64,000 bases of DNA from Caenorhabditis remanei. Lineage: Eukaryota > Nematoda > Chromadorea > Rhabditida > Rhabditidae. Both the position numbers and the translations under genes were made by a program. Under the pieces are notes generated by a model. The model was given only the letters and a program-made list of their open reading frames with translations. It had not been told where the DNA came from and did no database searches. The DNA lies in NCBI RefSeq assembly GCF_010183535.1, contig NC_071333.1, positions 3,224,001 through 3,288,000 of the forward strand. Direction: 5' to 3'. Shown in pieces: positions 22,053 to 33,173 of this stretch (the stretch's first letter is position 1; the number at the start of each line of letters is the position of its first letter).

Positions 22053-22935
22053 CTAAAGTTGAACAAATGCTGGTGGCCGTGGCAAAAGACGGGGAAGTAC
22101 AATAAAGGCTGTGGCGAAATCACGGTCCTGAGGCTTTTTTGTATACCGTCGGCATATCCAACACCTGGCCACCACCACCCCATTGATTTCCTCAGTCACC
22201 TGAGCCAAGCAGTTGTGACAGCAGATGTGGCCGCAGGCTGAAATTTGTTTTTAGATCCAATTGTTTACAAATGAAATTTATCGTTACCTATGACTTTTGG
22301 AATATTGGCTTCATGGCTATATTCCTGGAGGCAGAGTTGGCAAATACGGCTCTCCTCCCGAACCTCTTCATTCCAATTAAACCATGCTAGTTCCGCATCT
22401 CGCCTGGCGATCTCCAGATCTTTTCGGGCTACTTCGGCCTGGAGGGCATCTATTCCTCCTTCTAATGTGTCATTATCCTGGGCTAATGTGTCATTATCCT
22501 GGGCTAATATGTCATTATCCTGGGAGATCAAGTTAAGCCTTCTTTCCAAAGCATTTCCCCGGCTTTTAGCGATCTGAAAAGTGAAACTATAATTTATATT
22601 TTACTAAGTTCATTGAAATTACATAAAATAGTTTTTTTTTTCATTCTACGAAATTCGTCATCAAAATAACATTAAATAGAATTTTCCCATTCTACAAATA
22701 CTATTACCTTCAGTTTGATCCGTAGATTCTTAAGCTCGGTGCTCTCCTTTTCGAGAAATGCCACTCTCTTCTCCAAGGCCTTCATCCGATTTTTAGCAAT
22801 CTGAAAATGTGAAAAATATTCTTTAAACTTTTCTTTTAGGTGAAGAAATAAAAATGTAAATGCAAATTTTACCTTGGCTTGGACTTCTGCGGAACGACCT
22901 GAGGACAAGGAAACAGTTGGTTTGCTAAGCGACAT
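22053..22935 (-). CDS. Coiled-coil RING-finger protein (accessory Polinton gene)
   Basis: Four exons on the minus strand (22935-22873, 22800-22708, 22573-22288, 22237-22053) encode 208 residues. Exons 2 and 3 both open with the same helix (IAKNRMKALEKRVAFLEKE and IAKSRGNALERRLNLISQD), an evident exon duplication. A six-residue tandem repeat (AQDNDT) and a long charged coiled coil follow. The C-terminus has RING spacing: ICQLC, then CGHICCHNC, then CWIC. RING proteins are mostly E3 ubiquitin ligases, so this product may redirect host ubiquitination or assemble into a coiled-coil ligase; that is inference. It is convergent with the leader frame at 21.8 kb and close to the left terminal repeat. 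Confidence 0.78.
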
Positions 22936-23566
22936 GGCTGAAATTGAAAAGTGAATAAAAGGGTGAGTATTTTAAAATCTAAATTTCTAGTAGATGGCTC
23001 CTCAGCAAAATTCCAGAAAAGTACGATTAAAAATAAAAAATTTAAACGACTCGTTCGTAAATAAATTTCAAACATCCAAAATTGGAAACCTTAAAGCTAA
23101 AATAATCAAATTTTGATACATCTAACAATAATTTTGAAAACCCTAAACCATAACGTAATCAGGAAAACAAATGTTTCCAGTACTTTCACGAAGATGACAG
23201 AGCTACTATTTCTGGTTAATAGCTGAATAACATTCTACTAGAAATTTAACGAAAAATTATATGAAAATTGAAATAAAGAATTGAAATCAAAATGAAAAAT
23301 TTTGGAGCAAATGAATAAAAAAAAAAAAAGTTTAACAATTCCGAAGGCGGAGTCTCGCGAAAAAAATTGTGTAATAGTGGTCCATTTTTGACTCGATAGT
23401 GATGAGTTATCACCGTATTCTAGAGCCCATATACGTATTTTTGTTTGCTTACCGGTGAGTAGAGTTCTGAATACTCATCATACTCTCCCGAACATAGAAA
23501 CAACTTCTGGGTTACTGTAGTTTATTGAAAGAATTCTGTCAAGTAATAATAAAAAATGGAAAATAT
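22936..23566. other. Upstream region of the RING gene
   Basis: AT-rich and non-coding on both strands as far as I can see. It includes the 3' flank of the CxxC gene and presumably the minus-strand RING promoter. The minus-strand frame at about 22,869-23,075 reads through an intron and is not conserved. Confidence 0.4.
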
Positions 23567-24173
23567 TTAGAGATTATAATTTTTCTTGACTGATGGGAGG
23601 TCGAAATGGAAGAACTTTGTAGCACGTTGATGATTGAAGTGAGCACGGCATACAGTACAAAGAGCCATTGCTGAAAATAATTGAATAAGAATATGATATT
23701 TAACGGAAAAAATATAAAAAACTTACGCATTTGAACCATTCCATCAGCAACTGTTTTTGGTTCTTGAGTCGAGTTGAAAATTCTACAATTGAGGCACATG
23801 TTGACAATGAATGGCCCAATGTCCTTGAAAATGAAAGATGGCTTCAGAACGGCCCCCTCTTCGGTTGGAATAGCACTCTCCTTGGCACGCTTGTGGAGCC
23901 ACTCCTAAAAATAACAAATTTTCTATTTAAGTACTGAAAAGTATTGAAACCGACCACTCTTCTTTTATGGGCTTCCTCTGGTGATTCGACCTTCTTTTCC
24001 TCGCGTTTTCGTTTGTACGCGGATTTTTGAGGGAAACTTGGCTTCTCAATCGGTTCCATAGCAGCTTCCTTGACAAAATCATCAATGGTTTTTTCGGTGG
24101 TTGGAGACCAATTCTTGATTGCGTCTTGCTCTGGAGCTTTAGCTTTTGGATTATCCCAACGAGTAATAGGCAT
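23567..24173 (-). CDS. Basic protein with paired CxxC motifs (accessory Polinton gene)
   Basis: Three exons (24173-23958, 23904-23727, 23670-23567) give 165 residues. The first donor is weak (AGA/GTGGTC or, three bases on, GTG/GTCGGT), leaving one residue uncertain. The N-terminal half is charged with a nuclear-localisation-like KRKREEKK. The C-terminal part has MCLNC and LCTVCRAHF about 30 residues apart, which could chelate one zinc as a ribbon or knuckle. No family recognised; a nuclear nucleic-acid or protein adaptor is plausible. It lies in the same minus-strand set as the RING gene, divergent from the polymerase. Confidence 0.62.
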
Positions 24174-24536
24174 TTCTAGAATAGTAAGAAATTTATTGAA
24201 GAGCGATAAAAAGTGAATGAAATGAAATGAAAGTGACAAGCATATCAAAAAAGGGGCGGAGTCAAGCAAAATTTTTTTTGAGCAAAAATAATTGAAAAAG
24301 TATGATATTTCAGGAAAAACGAAGAAAATTGTCAAATTGAGCCATGACTCAATCATTGGAATTGGATGATAGGTGTGGAAAAACATCAAAAAGGACGAAA
24401 ACACGGTGGAAAGCACAATATTGCGGGTAGGTGTATTGGAGGGCACTTTTTCACAAAATCGAAGATGACTCATCGAAAACGTAATTGAATTCAGCAAAAG
24501 TGTAGGGGGAATCGGTAGCACTTTTTGTCAATTTTG

Positions 24537-24820
24537 TCACTTTTCCTTCATAATGTTGAAAACTGGAGCAGAACCCTTGTTGAAGTTGAAAACGAATGTT
24601 TCCGGTTTCTTCACGGTTTTTGGCACAATTTCGTTTGAAAAGTAGATTGGTTCTATTCCACCCGTATTCATCTGAAATTTTTATTATTTTTGACACATTT
24701 TTGACTATAAAAACTCACCATTCCTCCTTGATCGTAATATGGTTGCTGTGTGCTCGTAACATATCCGGTGCCAGTCTCATTTATATTCTTTTGTGGAGCT
24801 GTTGTTGCCAATTGTGACAT
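24537..24820 (-). CDS. 78-residue Polinton protein divergent to the polymerase
   Basis: Two phase-0 exons (24820-24719 and 24671-24537) give 78 residues. The N-terminus is polar and Gln/Thr-rich. The second exon (IEPIYFSNEIVPKTVKKPE) looks structured. The family is unknown. Its start codon is only 22 bases from the polymerase start on the other strand, so the two transcripts must overlap or share a compact bidirectional promoter. Confidence 0.5.
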
Positions 24821-24842
24821 TTTTCAGGATCTCTGGAAGAAA

Positions 24843-27800
24843 ATGGATCAAGTCGAGTTGGAAATCAAAGAGTTGGTGAGCGAGTTGGTGGGAAAAGTGG
24901 AAGAAATGGATCGAGAACGTATCGAGTTGGAAATCAAAGAGGTGGTGAACGAGTTGGTGGGAAAAGTGGAAGAAATGGAGAACAATGAGGCCGAAAACGA
25001 GGTGAGTCACATTTTGAAGACATATTTATAATGGTTTTTTCTCTTAGATGCAAGTAGGCGGTTCCTCGTTGAAAGTTTTGAGTAGGGCCGTGACGGAGGG
25101 GAAGAGGCGTTTTAAAGGTGCCGTGACACGTGTCAAATTAGATATAGAAATCCCCAGACTTTATACTGTGGACCCTAACGGTCCACAACTTTTTGGAGAG
25201 GACATTATAAAAATAATTAAAAATAATGTACCATCTGGGATTTCTCATTCTAATTGCCGAGTGGGAATCATGCTCGAGTCGGATGAAATTTCCGAAGTGA
25301 TTGGGCTTTCTTTTAAACCTTTGAACAAGCTGTCCTCAGAAGACATTGTTCAAAGTATGGAGGAAATGTCCCAGTCCAATAAATCTGTACTCGAGCTTGA
25401 TACCCCGAAGCTGGCACTTCGCATCACCTACCTAAACCCTCCGTCTGGCAGCGGAGGAAAGAGGAAATTCGATATAGCCAGCCTACTCGATCTGACGGCA
25501 TTTGGGAAACGATCGAAAAGAGACAAAGAGAGAGGAGAGGAACAGGTCGCGAGCGATCTTTTTGATGCTGCCGCCAAGGATACCGACGGATCCGAGGAGG
25601 ATGAGGAGACGGAGGCTGAAGAGCTTGAGGATGAAGTCATCAGACCACAACGGAGCAACATTATGAAAAATGATGGTAATTTTTAAATAAATTGTTTCTC
25701 AAGTAAAATAACTTTTTTCAGTCGTGGAAGACTGCCTGGTACACGCGCTATACCAGGCTGAAATGCACTTTGAGTGGCAGAAGCTTGATAGATGCAGAAA
25801 CAAATACCTCAACTCCACCCGCAAATCCCACAGCCGGCCAAACAAGTTCCCAGAAGTATACAAGGCTGTACGGAAAATGAAAAAGGTAATCCCATTCTTT
25901 AGATTCATTAAAACTTTTAGATATTTTTATAGGAGGCCAATGTCATCAAATCAACGGATTTTGACATGTTGGATGTGAAGCAATTCCAGGAGACAATTTA
26001 TGCGGGCAGATATCAAATAATTGTCTTCACACAAAACTCCTTCACGCCGTACTATGCTGGTCCATATGTTGGAAAGGACAAACAATTGGTACTCTATCTG
26101 GCGGACGGTCACTACTCGGGTGTGCGGAGTCTGTGTGCCCTCCTCAAGACGAAATATTATTGTGGACTATGCCAGACGAGATACCGAGATGCGGCCTCCC
26201 ATTATAAATGTCGTCTTCGTCATCGATTGTGTGGAGCGAATGACTGCCACAGCTCGAAGGACGATGTCGAAACAACATGCACAAAATGTAGAGTGGTTTT
26301 TCCCTCGGAAAATTGTTACCAAAATCATCTTCGTCGTGGTGAGTTGTTTACTTTTGAAAAAATGTATTAATTTTTCTCGTTTAGGTCCGAGAAATGGTAA
26401 AAGTAGATGTGACTTTACCAAATTTTGTGGGAAATGTGAGACAGCATATTACTACAATAAAAACAATCGAGGCCATGTGTGTGGTGAAAAATACTGTCAC
26501 CGTTGTCAAATCCCGAAGGATCAAGATCATAAATGCACAATGACACCATGTGGAAAAAATGAAAAGAAGTTGACAAGGAAAAGAGTGTATTTCGACATCG
26601 AGGTGAGTATTTTGTGAAATTTTCCCAAAACATTTTTATATTTTAGTGTCGTGCAAATCCCGATAATGGCGAGCAGCACCCCGTCTTGTTTGTGGCTCTT
26701 CGTTGCTGCCCAAAGTGTTCCCACAACATTCCAAAAAATCTCCAAGATGCGCGCAACGCGCTTTGCAAAAAGTGTGCACCAAATGGAAGGGTCAAGGTCA
26801 TTGAGTGTGTGACGCCCGACAATAGGAACGTCAATGTTGGTGCAAGTCTCACAAAGTGGCTGTTTGGCAATCATCACCGAGGATATGTTGCCGTCGCACA
26901 CAATTCATCCGGGTAAGAAATATTTTCTTTTCAGTTAAACATGAAATATTTTTAGTTACGATGGGCAATTCATCTTGGAAAACATGATCTCCAGCAACAA
27001 GGCCGCACCCGAAGTATGTCTTGATGGGACCAAAATTATCTACATGAAATACAATAATGTCCGTCTCATCGACTCCCTCAAGTACCTAACAATGAGCCTC
27101 GCCAACGTCGCCAAGACATTCCAAATCAAGTCGGAAAAAGGGTATGTTATCAATCACTTGTAGTGAAAATAATTTTCAATTTACAGAGATTTTCCGGTCA
27201 AGTTCATAAAACCTGAAAATTACGACTACTCTGGCGCCATCCCCGACAATGACTACTACGCCATCGAAAACAAACCAGCACCTGTCAGAGAGAAATTGGT
27301 CGAATTTTTGGATGCTGAACGAAATGCTGGAAAACAATTCAACTTCATCGACGAAATCCACAAGTATTGTTATAATGATGTCTTCATCCTCTCTTCAGCA
27401 ATGACGGAATTCGAAAAAGAATTTGAAGCGATGACAAACGTTTGCCTCTTGGAAGTAAGTTTTTTATTTGGTTACCTTTAAAAATAATAATTTTTAGGAA
27501 TCTACGACAGCTGCTTCAGCTGCAGCAAAAGTTTTCCGTCGTAATCATTTGCACAAGGATCGTGAAATTGTCTTGGACGCTAAACCTTCCGTGTCAATCA
27601 GCAACTCTGTATTGAGTCAAAAATACTTGGCTTGGATTGGAGAAAGTGAAGGAGTCCAAATGAACATGTCGACCACGTACGGTGAAGAAAAAATTGATGG
27701 CTATCGTGTCGATGGTTACATTCCGAAATGCGAAAAATACCCTGATGGTCAGGTTATTGAATTTTTTGTAAGTTTTTGAAAAATATAAAAAATATAGAAA

Positions 27801-29742
27801 GATTTTTCAGGGATGTTATTGGCATGGACACACATGTACCTACTCGGAAGAATCAATTATTGGAGAAAGGAGTGCTCGTGAAATTTGGAAGGAAGATCGG
27901 AAACGCCTTCGAACATTGCGAAATACCGTCCCAGTCAAAGTTGTTTACGAGTGTGAAGTCAAGAAAGAGCTCCGAAACAATAAGGACATGGCGGAATTTT
28001 TCGAAAACTATGAAGCAGTGGTAAGCATTTTTGAAATTTTTCTAAAATTAGTTGAATCCTTTCAGGACTTGCTTGAATGTGAAAAAGCTTTGGTCGGAGG
28101 ACGTACCGAGGTATTCAAACTTCATTTGCGCTGTGAAGGAAAGAAAGGATACTACCTCGATGTAGTTAGGTGAGTATTTTTTTCCAAAATTTGGTCGTAA
28201 ACTTATTTTCAGCTTATACCCGACCGTCATGAAACACGAGTCTTATCCTATCGGAGAGCCAGTCAATGTTCCAAGAAGCAGCATGAAGGTGCCAATGACC
28301 ACTCCTGAAGATTTGCAGTTCAAAGGATTCCTCAGTTGTAAAATTGTTGCTCCAAATGACTTGAAGACACCATTGATTCCCGGAAAAGCATCTGGCCGGT
28401 TGATGTTCTTTTTGTGCAAAAGTGAGTTTTAGACTTTCTTCAAACATTTAAAATACTTTTTCAGAATGTGCAAAAGCTGGGTGTCAGTCAAAGTGCAAGC
28501 ACACTGAATCGGAGCGAGCTTTCTCTGGAACTTATACAACTGTGGAACTCAAAAAAGCACTTGAACTCGGCTACAAAATTGTTCAAGTTTATCATGGAGT
28601 AGAGTACAAAAATTGGGTGGAAAACAATGCTGATGGAGAAGGAGGCCTATTCACATCATACATCAACTCAATGATGGCAGAGAAGATTGTAAGTTGTATT
28701 CAAACTTTTAAAAATCCTTTTCTTTTCAATTTTCAGTATAGCTCTGGCTGGCCGTCAAATGTCAACACGGATGAAGAGAAGGCTGAATACTGCCAGGGAT
28801 ACTGGGAGAAGGAACATATCCGCCTCGATGACTGGACTCGTTTTGTGAAGAATGCTGGAAAACGAGCCGTTGCCAAACTCTTGCTGAATTCACTCGTAAG
28901 TCTTTTATCTAAAAATTTTAAAAATAATAATATTTTCAGTGGGGGAAGTTTGCTCAACGAGTCGATCGTGAGCACACGGAAATCGTCATCGATCCATCAA
29001 AGTTTTGGAAATTGGTTAATGACACCTCCATTGCCCTCCTCGATGTCCGTCCTGTGAATGATGTGGTCGTCATCAAGTATCGAAAGAAGGCGGAAACTCT
29101 TTCAAGTTTGAAGACAAGTGCCGTCCATCTAGCCGCATTGACAACATCTTATGCTCGCCTCCGCTTGTATCGGCTCATGGAGATGGCTGGTCCAGACAAT
29201 CTAGTGTATTCCGGTATGGTTTTTATATAATTTTCCTAAAATTTTTAAACTTTTTTCAGATACCGATTCATTGATTTATACGGTCCCAGACGGTTGCGAT
29301 GATCCACTGGCATCGGAGATCGGCCCCTACCTAGGACAACTCACAAATGAATTGGATGGTGAATTGGAAGAGTTTGTTAGCCTTGGACCCAAAACTTATT
29401 GTTATAAGGATCGTCTTTCCAGTGGAGAAGTCAAGGTACTATTCATTTTTCAAAAACTTTAATACTTATATAAAATTTCAGGTTGTGAGAAAGATGAAGG
29501 GCGTCACAATCAATTCCGAAGTCGACAAGCGAGTTACTTTTGGCAAAATGAAGAATATGATCACCGAGGTTTTGGAGGATGTTGCTGACAGGACCACGAT
29601 GAACTTGCCGCAATTTGTCATCAATCGAGACAGGGACCATCATGTGTTCAGCCGCACCATCAATAAGAGATTCCGCTTCACATTTAATAAGAGAAGAATA
29701 CTGATGGATGGATCAACCTTACCTTTTGGGTATTTCGAATAA
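24843..29742 (+). CDS. Protein-primed DNA polymerase B of the Polinton
   Basis: Seventeen exons join without a frame break: 24843-25001, 25048-25675, 25722-25885, 25933-26338, 26385-26602, 26647-26912, 26956-27141, 27187-27454, 27498-27767, 27811-28020, 28066-28169, 28213-28421, 28465-28688, 28737-28895, 28940-29213, 29260-29435, 29482-29742. They give about 1393 residues. The start opens with two coiled-coil repeats (LVSELVGKVEEM and LVNELVGKVEEM). A cysteine/histidine-rich region spans about 390-520. Exonuclease motifs are YFDIE (about 521) and YCYNDVF (about 738). Polymerase motif A is DVVSLYP (about 957), the LLLNSLWGKF block sits near 1152, and motif C is YSDTDS (about 1247). A GCYWHGH segment at 856 resembles Vsr-type endonucleases. 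It would replicate the element from a protein primer and appears functional. Confidence 0.93.
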
Positions 29743-30514
29743 AATATCATGTTTTTACTTTACTTTTCGGGTATTTTGAATAAAGTCTCTCTTTTTACGC
29801 AATTCCACGAATAAATGTACATTTAACAAGGAAGTGAAGGCGAATTTGCATTGGATAGGGAGAAACAGAAGGTACTTTCTGCACTAAGATTTTGGATTAT
29901 GCTATGGGACACGGTTTTGGAGTTTTTGCACTAAGTGTCTGAATTTCAACATGCTATGGGACACGGTTTTGGAATGGAATCTCTCACAACACAAACTCCT
30001 TTTCAGAACCTGACCAATGAGCCGCTCCGGTGAGGAGTGGCGAAGGGAAGGTTTAGCCTTTGGCTTTCGCTTCATCTCCAGGTCACTTGTTGTGACCCTC
30101 CGACTTGCTTTTCTTGGTGGTTATGTTGTTATTGGGAAAGAGGGATTTTTTCTTAATAAATTTATTTTTACAAGTCCGCGTCAAAGTAGTGAAGGAAGCA
30201 AACAGACACACAGAGAGAAGGGAGATGATGAAATAGTTGAGAGATGGGAAAAGTGTGCAATGCCCGTGGTGTACTTACGTACTTGCGCGGGGCCGGGGAC
30301 TGGGAGCCAGAAAAGATAGGCCGTGTCGATTTACGGGACGGCCATCACATATTTTAGTGAAATATTGTCGGAAATGTGTTAATATCGGAAATTATGCGAT
30401 AAAATGGAAAATTCATGAGATTCTCCAGTAATAGAAAAATTAATAGAAATTTTTTCGCATCGAATGGAATGAAAATGAAACAAAAATATTCAAAAAAAAA
30501 AATATTCATTCATC
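29743..30514. other. Spacer between polymerase and virion genes
   Basis: Holds three AATAAA signals just after the polymerase stop. Two copies of a 23-bp direct repeat (ATGCTATGGGACACGGTTTT core) lie at 29899-29921 and 29951-29973. A GC-rich patch at 30,290-30,350 (CGTGTCGATTTACGGG) looks like a nematode dispersed repeat. Frames of 60-100 codons here show no family and start at weak codons; I do not call genes. Confidence 0.45.
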
Positions 30515-31144
30515 ATGGTTAAGCTAGCTTGGCAGTCTACTATTCTTATTGTCGGACCAAGCGGTCAAGGAAAGAGCACTTTGGCTCGACAAATTGTGGA
30601 CCAACGAAATGTTATTTTTGATGCAAATAGCAAAGTCTGTTTTTGGTATTACGATACCTTTGAAAGCGTACCCGACTCGATGAAGAATAGGCCTGATATT
30701 TTGCTTCGTGAGGGACTTCCAAACTTGGAAGAATTGAAGAAATATAAGAAGGAACAGGCTATGGTGGTTATAGACGATTTAATGACAAAAATCGACCAAA
30801 ACTCTGGAATGGAGCGTTTAGTCTCTGTTTTGGCCCACCACTACGATATGACCATCATGTTTCTACTTCACACTATTTTCTACTCAAAAGTGATTAGAAA
30901 CTTGCGTTTGCAGGCAAGTTATATAATTTTGTTCAAAAACAATGCAGACAAGTCAAGTGTACGGTGTTTGGGTTCACAACTTATGCCTGGCTCATGCAAT
31001 ACGTTTCTGTCCATTTATACAGACGCTACTAATCAGCCTTATACGTATTTGCTTATCGATCTACATAAAAACTGCCCTGACGAAATTCGTTATCGCGATA
31101 ATATCCTCCCTGGCAAAACCACTCATGTCTATGTACCAAAATAA
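30515..31144 (+). CDS. Genome-packaging ATPase (A32/FtsK-HerA type)
   Basis: An unspliced 209-residue frame with Walker A GPSGQGKST at about residues 14-22, Walker B MVVIDD near 86-91, and a downstream FLLHT segment where these ATPases have their sensor region. The length fits the Polinton and adenovirus-like packaging ATPases, which pump DNA into preformed capsids. Its last 20 bases overlap the next gene, and it opens the virion block. AT-rich sequence before the ATG is probably its promoter. Confidence 0.9.
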   Translation: MVKLAWQSTILIVGPSGQGKSTLARQIVDQRNVIFDANSKVCFWYYDTFESVPDSMKNRPDILLREGLPNLEELKKYKKEQAMVVIDDLMTKIDQNSGMERLVSVLAHHYDMTIMFLLHTIFYSKVIRNLRLQASYIILFKNNADKSSVRCLGSQLMPGSCNTFLSIYTDATNQPYTYLLIDLHKNCPDEIRYRDNILPGKTTHVYVPK

Positions 31145-31478
31145 TTGTTGGGATTTGGAGGCTTTTCACAAGATTCTGGCCCTTTCTTCAACTACGGATG
31201 AAAATGAAAGAATCTCCGAAATCAATTCGATTCCCGACAAAGTCCTCATATGTCTAGTTGAACTTGTTTTTAACATTATCAACGGTTCAATCAAGGTTCC
31301 ACCGAAAATTGTTGCAAAACTAAGTCCTCAAGCTCAAAACTTGAGAATGTTGGCAAATTTCCGTAATCTCGATGATACCCGAGAGTTTTTGATTCAAACT
31401 GGTGGATCCCCAGTCGCTATACTTTTGCCCGTTTTGATAGCAGCCGCTACTACTATTCTTGAAAATGTCCTACGGTAA
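31125..31478 (+). CDS. Conserved small Polinton protein with hydrophobic tail
   Basis: 117 residues, starting within the ATPase gene. An N-terminal helical region is followed by LRMLANFRN and a C-terminal QTGGSPVAILLPVLIAA. A basic helical region followed by a Gly-Gly and a hydrophobic LLP-rich tail recurs, as I remember it, in small proteins of animal Polintons and related viruses. The tail could be membrane-active or a capsid-interior peptide. The function is not established. It overlaps the next frame by 14 bases. Confidence 0.68.
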   Translation: MSMYQNNCWDLEAFHKILALSSTTDENERISEINSIPDKVLICLVELVFNIINGSIKVPPKIVAKLSPQAQNLRMLANFRNLDDTREFLIQTGGSPVAILLPVLIAAATTILENVLR

Positions 31479-32124
31479 ATATGTTTTATTGTCGGTTGAA
31501 GAACATGAAGATTTAATTTCGAAAAGGAAAGACCCTATTGATAATATTCTTGATGCTCCCATGGAAAATGATGTCAAACTTGCTCATTTGCGAAGTGAAA
31601 TATCAAATTTGGTGAGAGAACGGGTAAATGCCACAAAACCAGAAGAACCCGTTAAAGTTGAAAAACCCGTCGATTTGCCACCTATGGAAGAACCAGCTGA
31701 TGATGTGTTTTATGGAGGAAATGACACGATACTAACACCACCACCACCGCCGGCAGCGTCACTTACTGCAACTTCTAATGAAATTGATATAGAAACGGCA
31801 AAAAAGAAGCTTTTGGTACATTTCAAGAAAAACCCTGAAGTTTTTAAAATCGACAAGACTTCTGGTAATTTCTACTTGAGGGATATTATAATACCCAATG
31901 TCACCATTAAAAGGATTCTCGAAGACTTTAGCAACGAAAATCCGATTACTAAACCAACCCCAGGACTTTTTGCCATTTCACAATACTTGAACGAAACCAA
32001 TTTTCCGGAAAAGTACATTTTGAATCCAAAGCGAAAATACCCACAAAGGTCCAGTAGCAGAAACTTCAAAGTTAGACGTTGGAGCAGTGGTGGTCTAAAT
32101 GTCAGAAAAAGGAAAATTACTTGA
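31465..32124 (+). CDS. Conserved Polinton protein of unknown role
   Basis: 219 residues from the ATG at 31465. The N-terminus (YVLLSVEEHEDLISKR) is a start typical of a widespread small Polinton protein that begins with a KYVLV-like strand and a helix. The middle is proline-rich, including a run of Pro (PPPPPAASL). The C-terminal globular part (KKNPEVFKIDKTSGNFYL, then basic) precedes a tail with RRWSSGG and NVRKRKIT. Probably a virion or assembly protein. It overlaps both neighbours, by 14 and 26 bases. Confidence 0.68.
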   Translation: MSYGKYVLLSVEEHEDLISKRKDPIDNILDAPMENDVKLAHLRSEISNLVRERVNATKPEEPVKVEKPVDLPPMEEPADDVFYGGNDTILTPPPPPAASLTATSNEIDIETAKKKLLVHFKKNPEVFKIDKTSGNFYLRDIIIPNVTIKRILEDFSNENPITKPTPGLFAISQYLNETNFPEKYILNPKRKYPQRSSSRNFKVRRWSSGGLNVRKRKIT

Positions 32125-33132
32125 AAAATTGTATCATAATCCCAAGTCTGGTTTCCGTGGTGTCTCACAATTACTCGCTGATGCCCGGGAAATTGATCCA
32201 ACTATCACACGAAGAGATGTAGTATCCTATCTTCATTCCAATAATGCATACACTCGACACTTTCATAATATCAAAAAGATTAAGCATAACCCATGGGTTG
32301 CTTCCGGTCCCGATAGTCATCACATGGCCGATCTCGCAATGTTACCTACTCTAAAGAAGAAAAATAAAGGATTCTGTTACATTTTGGTGGTCGTCGATGT
32401 CTTTAGCCGCTTTCTTTTCACCCGACCCTTGAAAAATAAAGAGTGTGGCACAGTTTCCGATGCGTATGAAGATATTTTGCTGACAACTTGGAGGATTCCA
32501 GCTCGTTTGTATACTGATAAAGGTAAAATACTAATCTTTTTGCAAAAACTAATTTTTACTTTTCAGGTACCGAGTTCATGGGACGCACTTTTCGAGAACT
32601 TGTAGGCTCACTGGGGATTTCTCATATGAATCCAAAAAACACCAACGTGAAGGCCTGTTATGCTGAAAATGCAATCATGAGAATTAAAAACAAGTTGGAA
32701 AAATGGTTCACAGCAACAGGTAGTTATGAGTGGACATTGGTTTTGGATGATATCGTCCAGGGTTTGAATGCCACCTATATGGATTCAATTGGAATGTCTC
32801 CCGAGCAAGTTTCCTGGAACAATGCCCAAAAGGTTTGGAATCGACTTTATGGATCTGCAAAATCAAGTAAACCTTGCTTCAAAGTAGGTGATACTGTCAG
32901 GATTCTTATGGAAAATTCGCCTTTTGCTAAAGGGACACGTGCCAAGTGGTCGGAAGAAGTATTCAAAGTGATCAAAATTGTGGAATATGATATTCCAGTC
33001 TACATTCTCGCAGATGACATGGAAAATGAGCTCGACGGCATCTGGTATCAAGAAGAGATGATATTGTATCAGAAACCTGATAATTTGAAGAAAATTGATA
33101 AAATTGTTAAAAAACGTAGTAGAAAATCGTGA
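32099..33132 (+). CDS. Retroviral-type integrase of the Polinton
   Basis: Two exons (32099-32522, 32567-33132) give 329 residues. An N-terminal helical region (YLHSNNAYTRHFHNIKK) precedes the RNase-H-fold core with the acidic triad: HMADLAML, YTDKGTEF (split by the intron) and AENAIMRIKNKL. A C-terminal SH3/chromo-like barrel follows (WSEEVFKVIKI, then IWYQEEMILY). It would make the 6-bp staggered insertion seen at TTCATG. The stop codon TGA lies inside a consensus GTGAGT donor, so splicing could bypass it (see findings). Confidence 0.92.
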
Positions 33133-33173
33133 GTGTTTATCATTCGTTATATTCCTGAATTTGATTCAGTTTA

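Noticed and set aside
23844..24521. A 225-codon minus-strand frame as one protein
   Set aside because: Its first half is a hydrophobic translation of spacer. The real start is the ATG at 24,173 and the frame ends at a splice donor.
30017..30431. Polinton gene with a CxxC..CxxC pattern between polymerase and ATPase
   Set aside because: The cysteine-bearing frame starts at TTG, overlaps a dispersed-repeat-like GC patch and lacks splice support.
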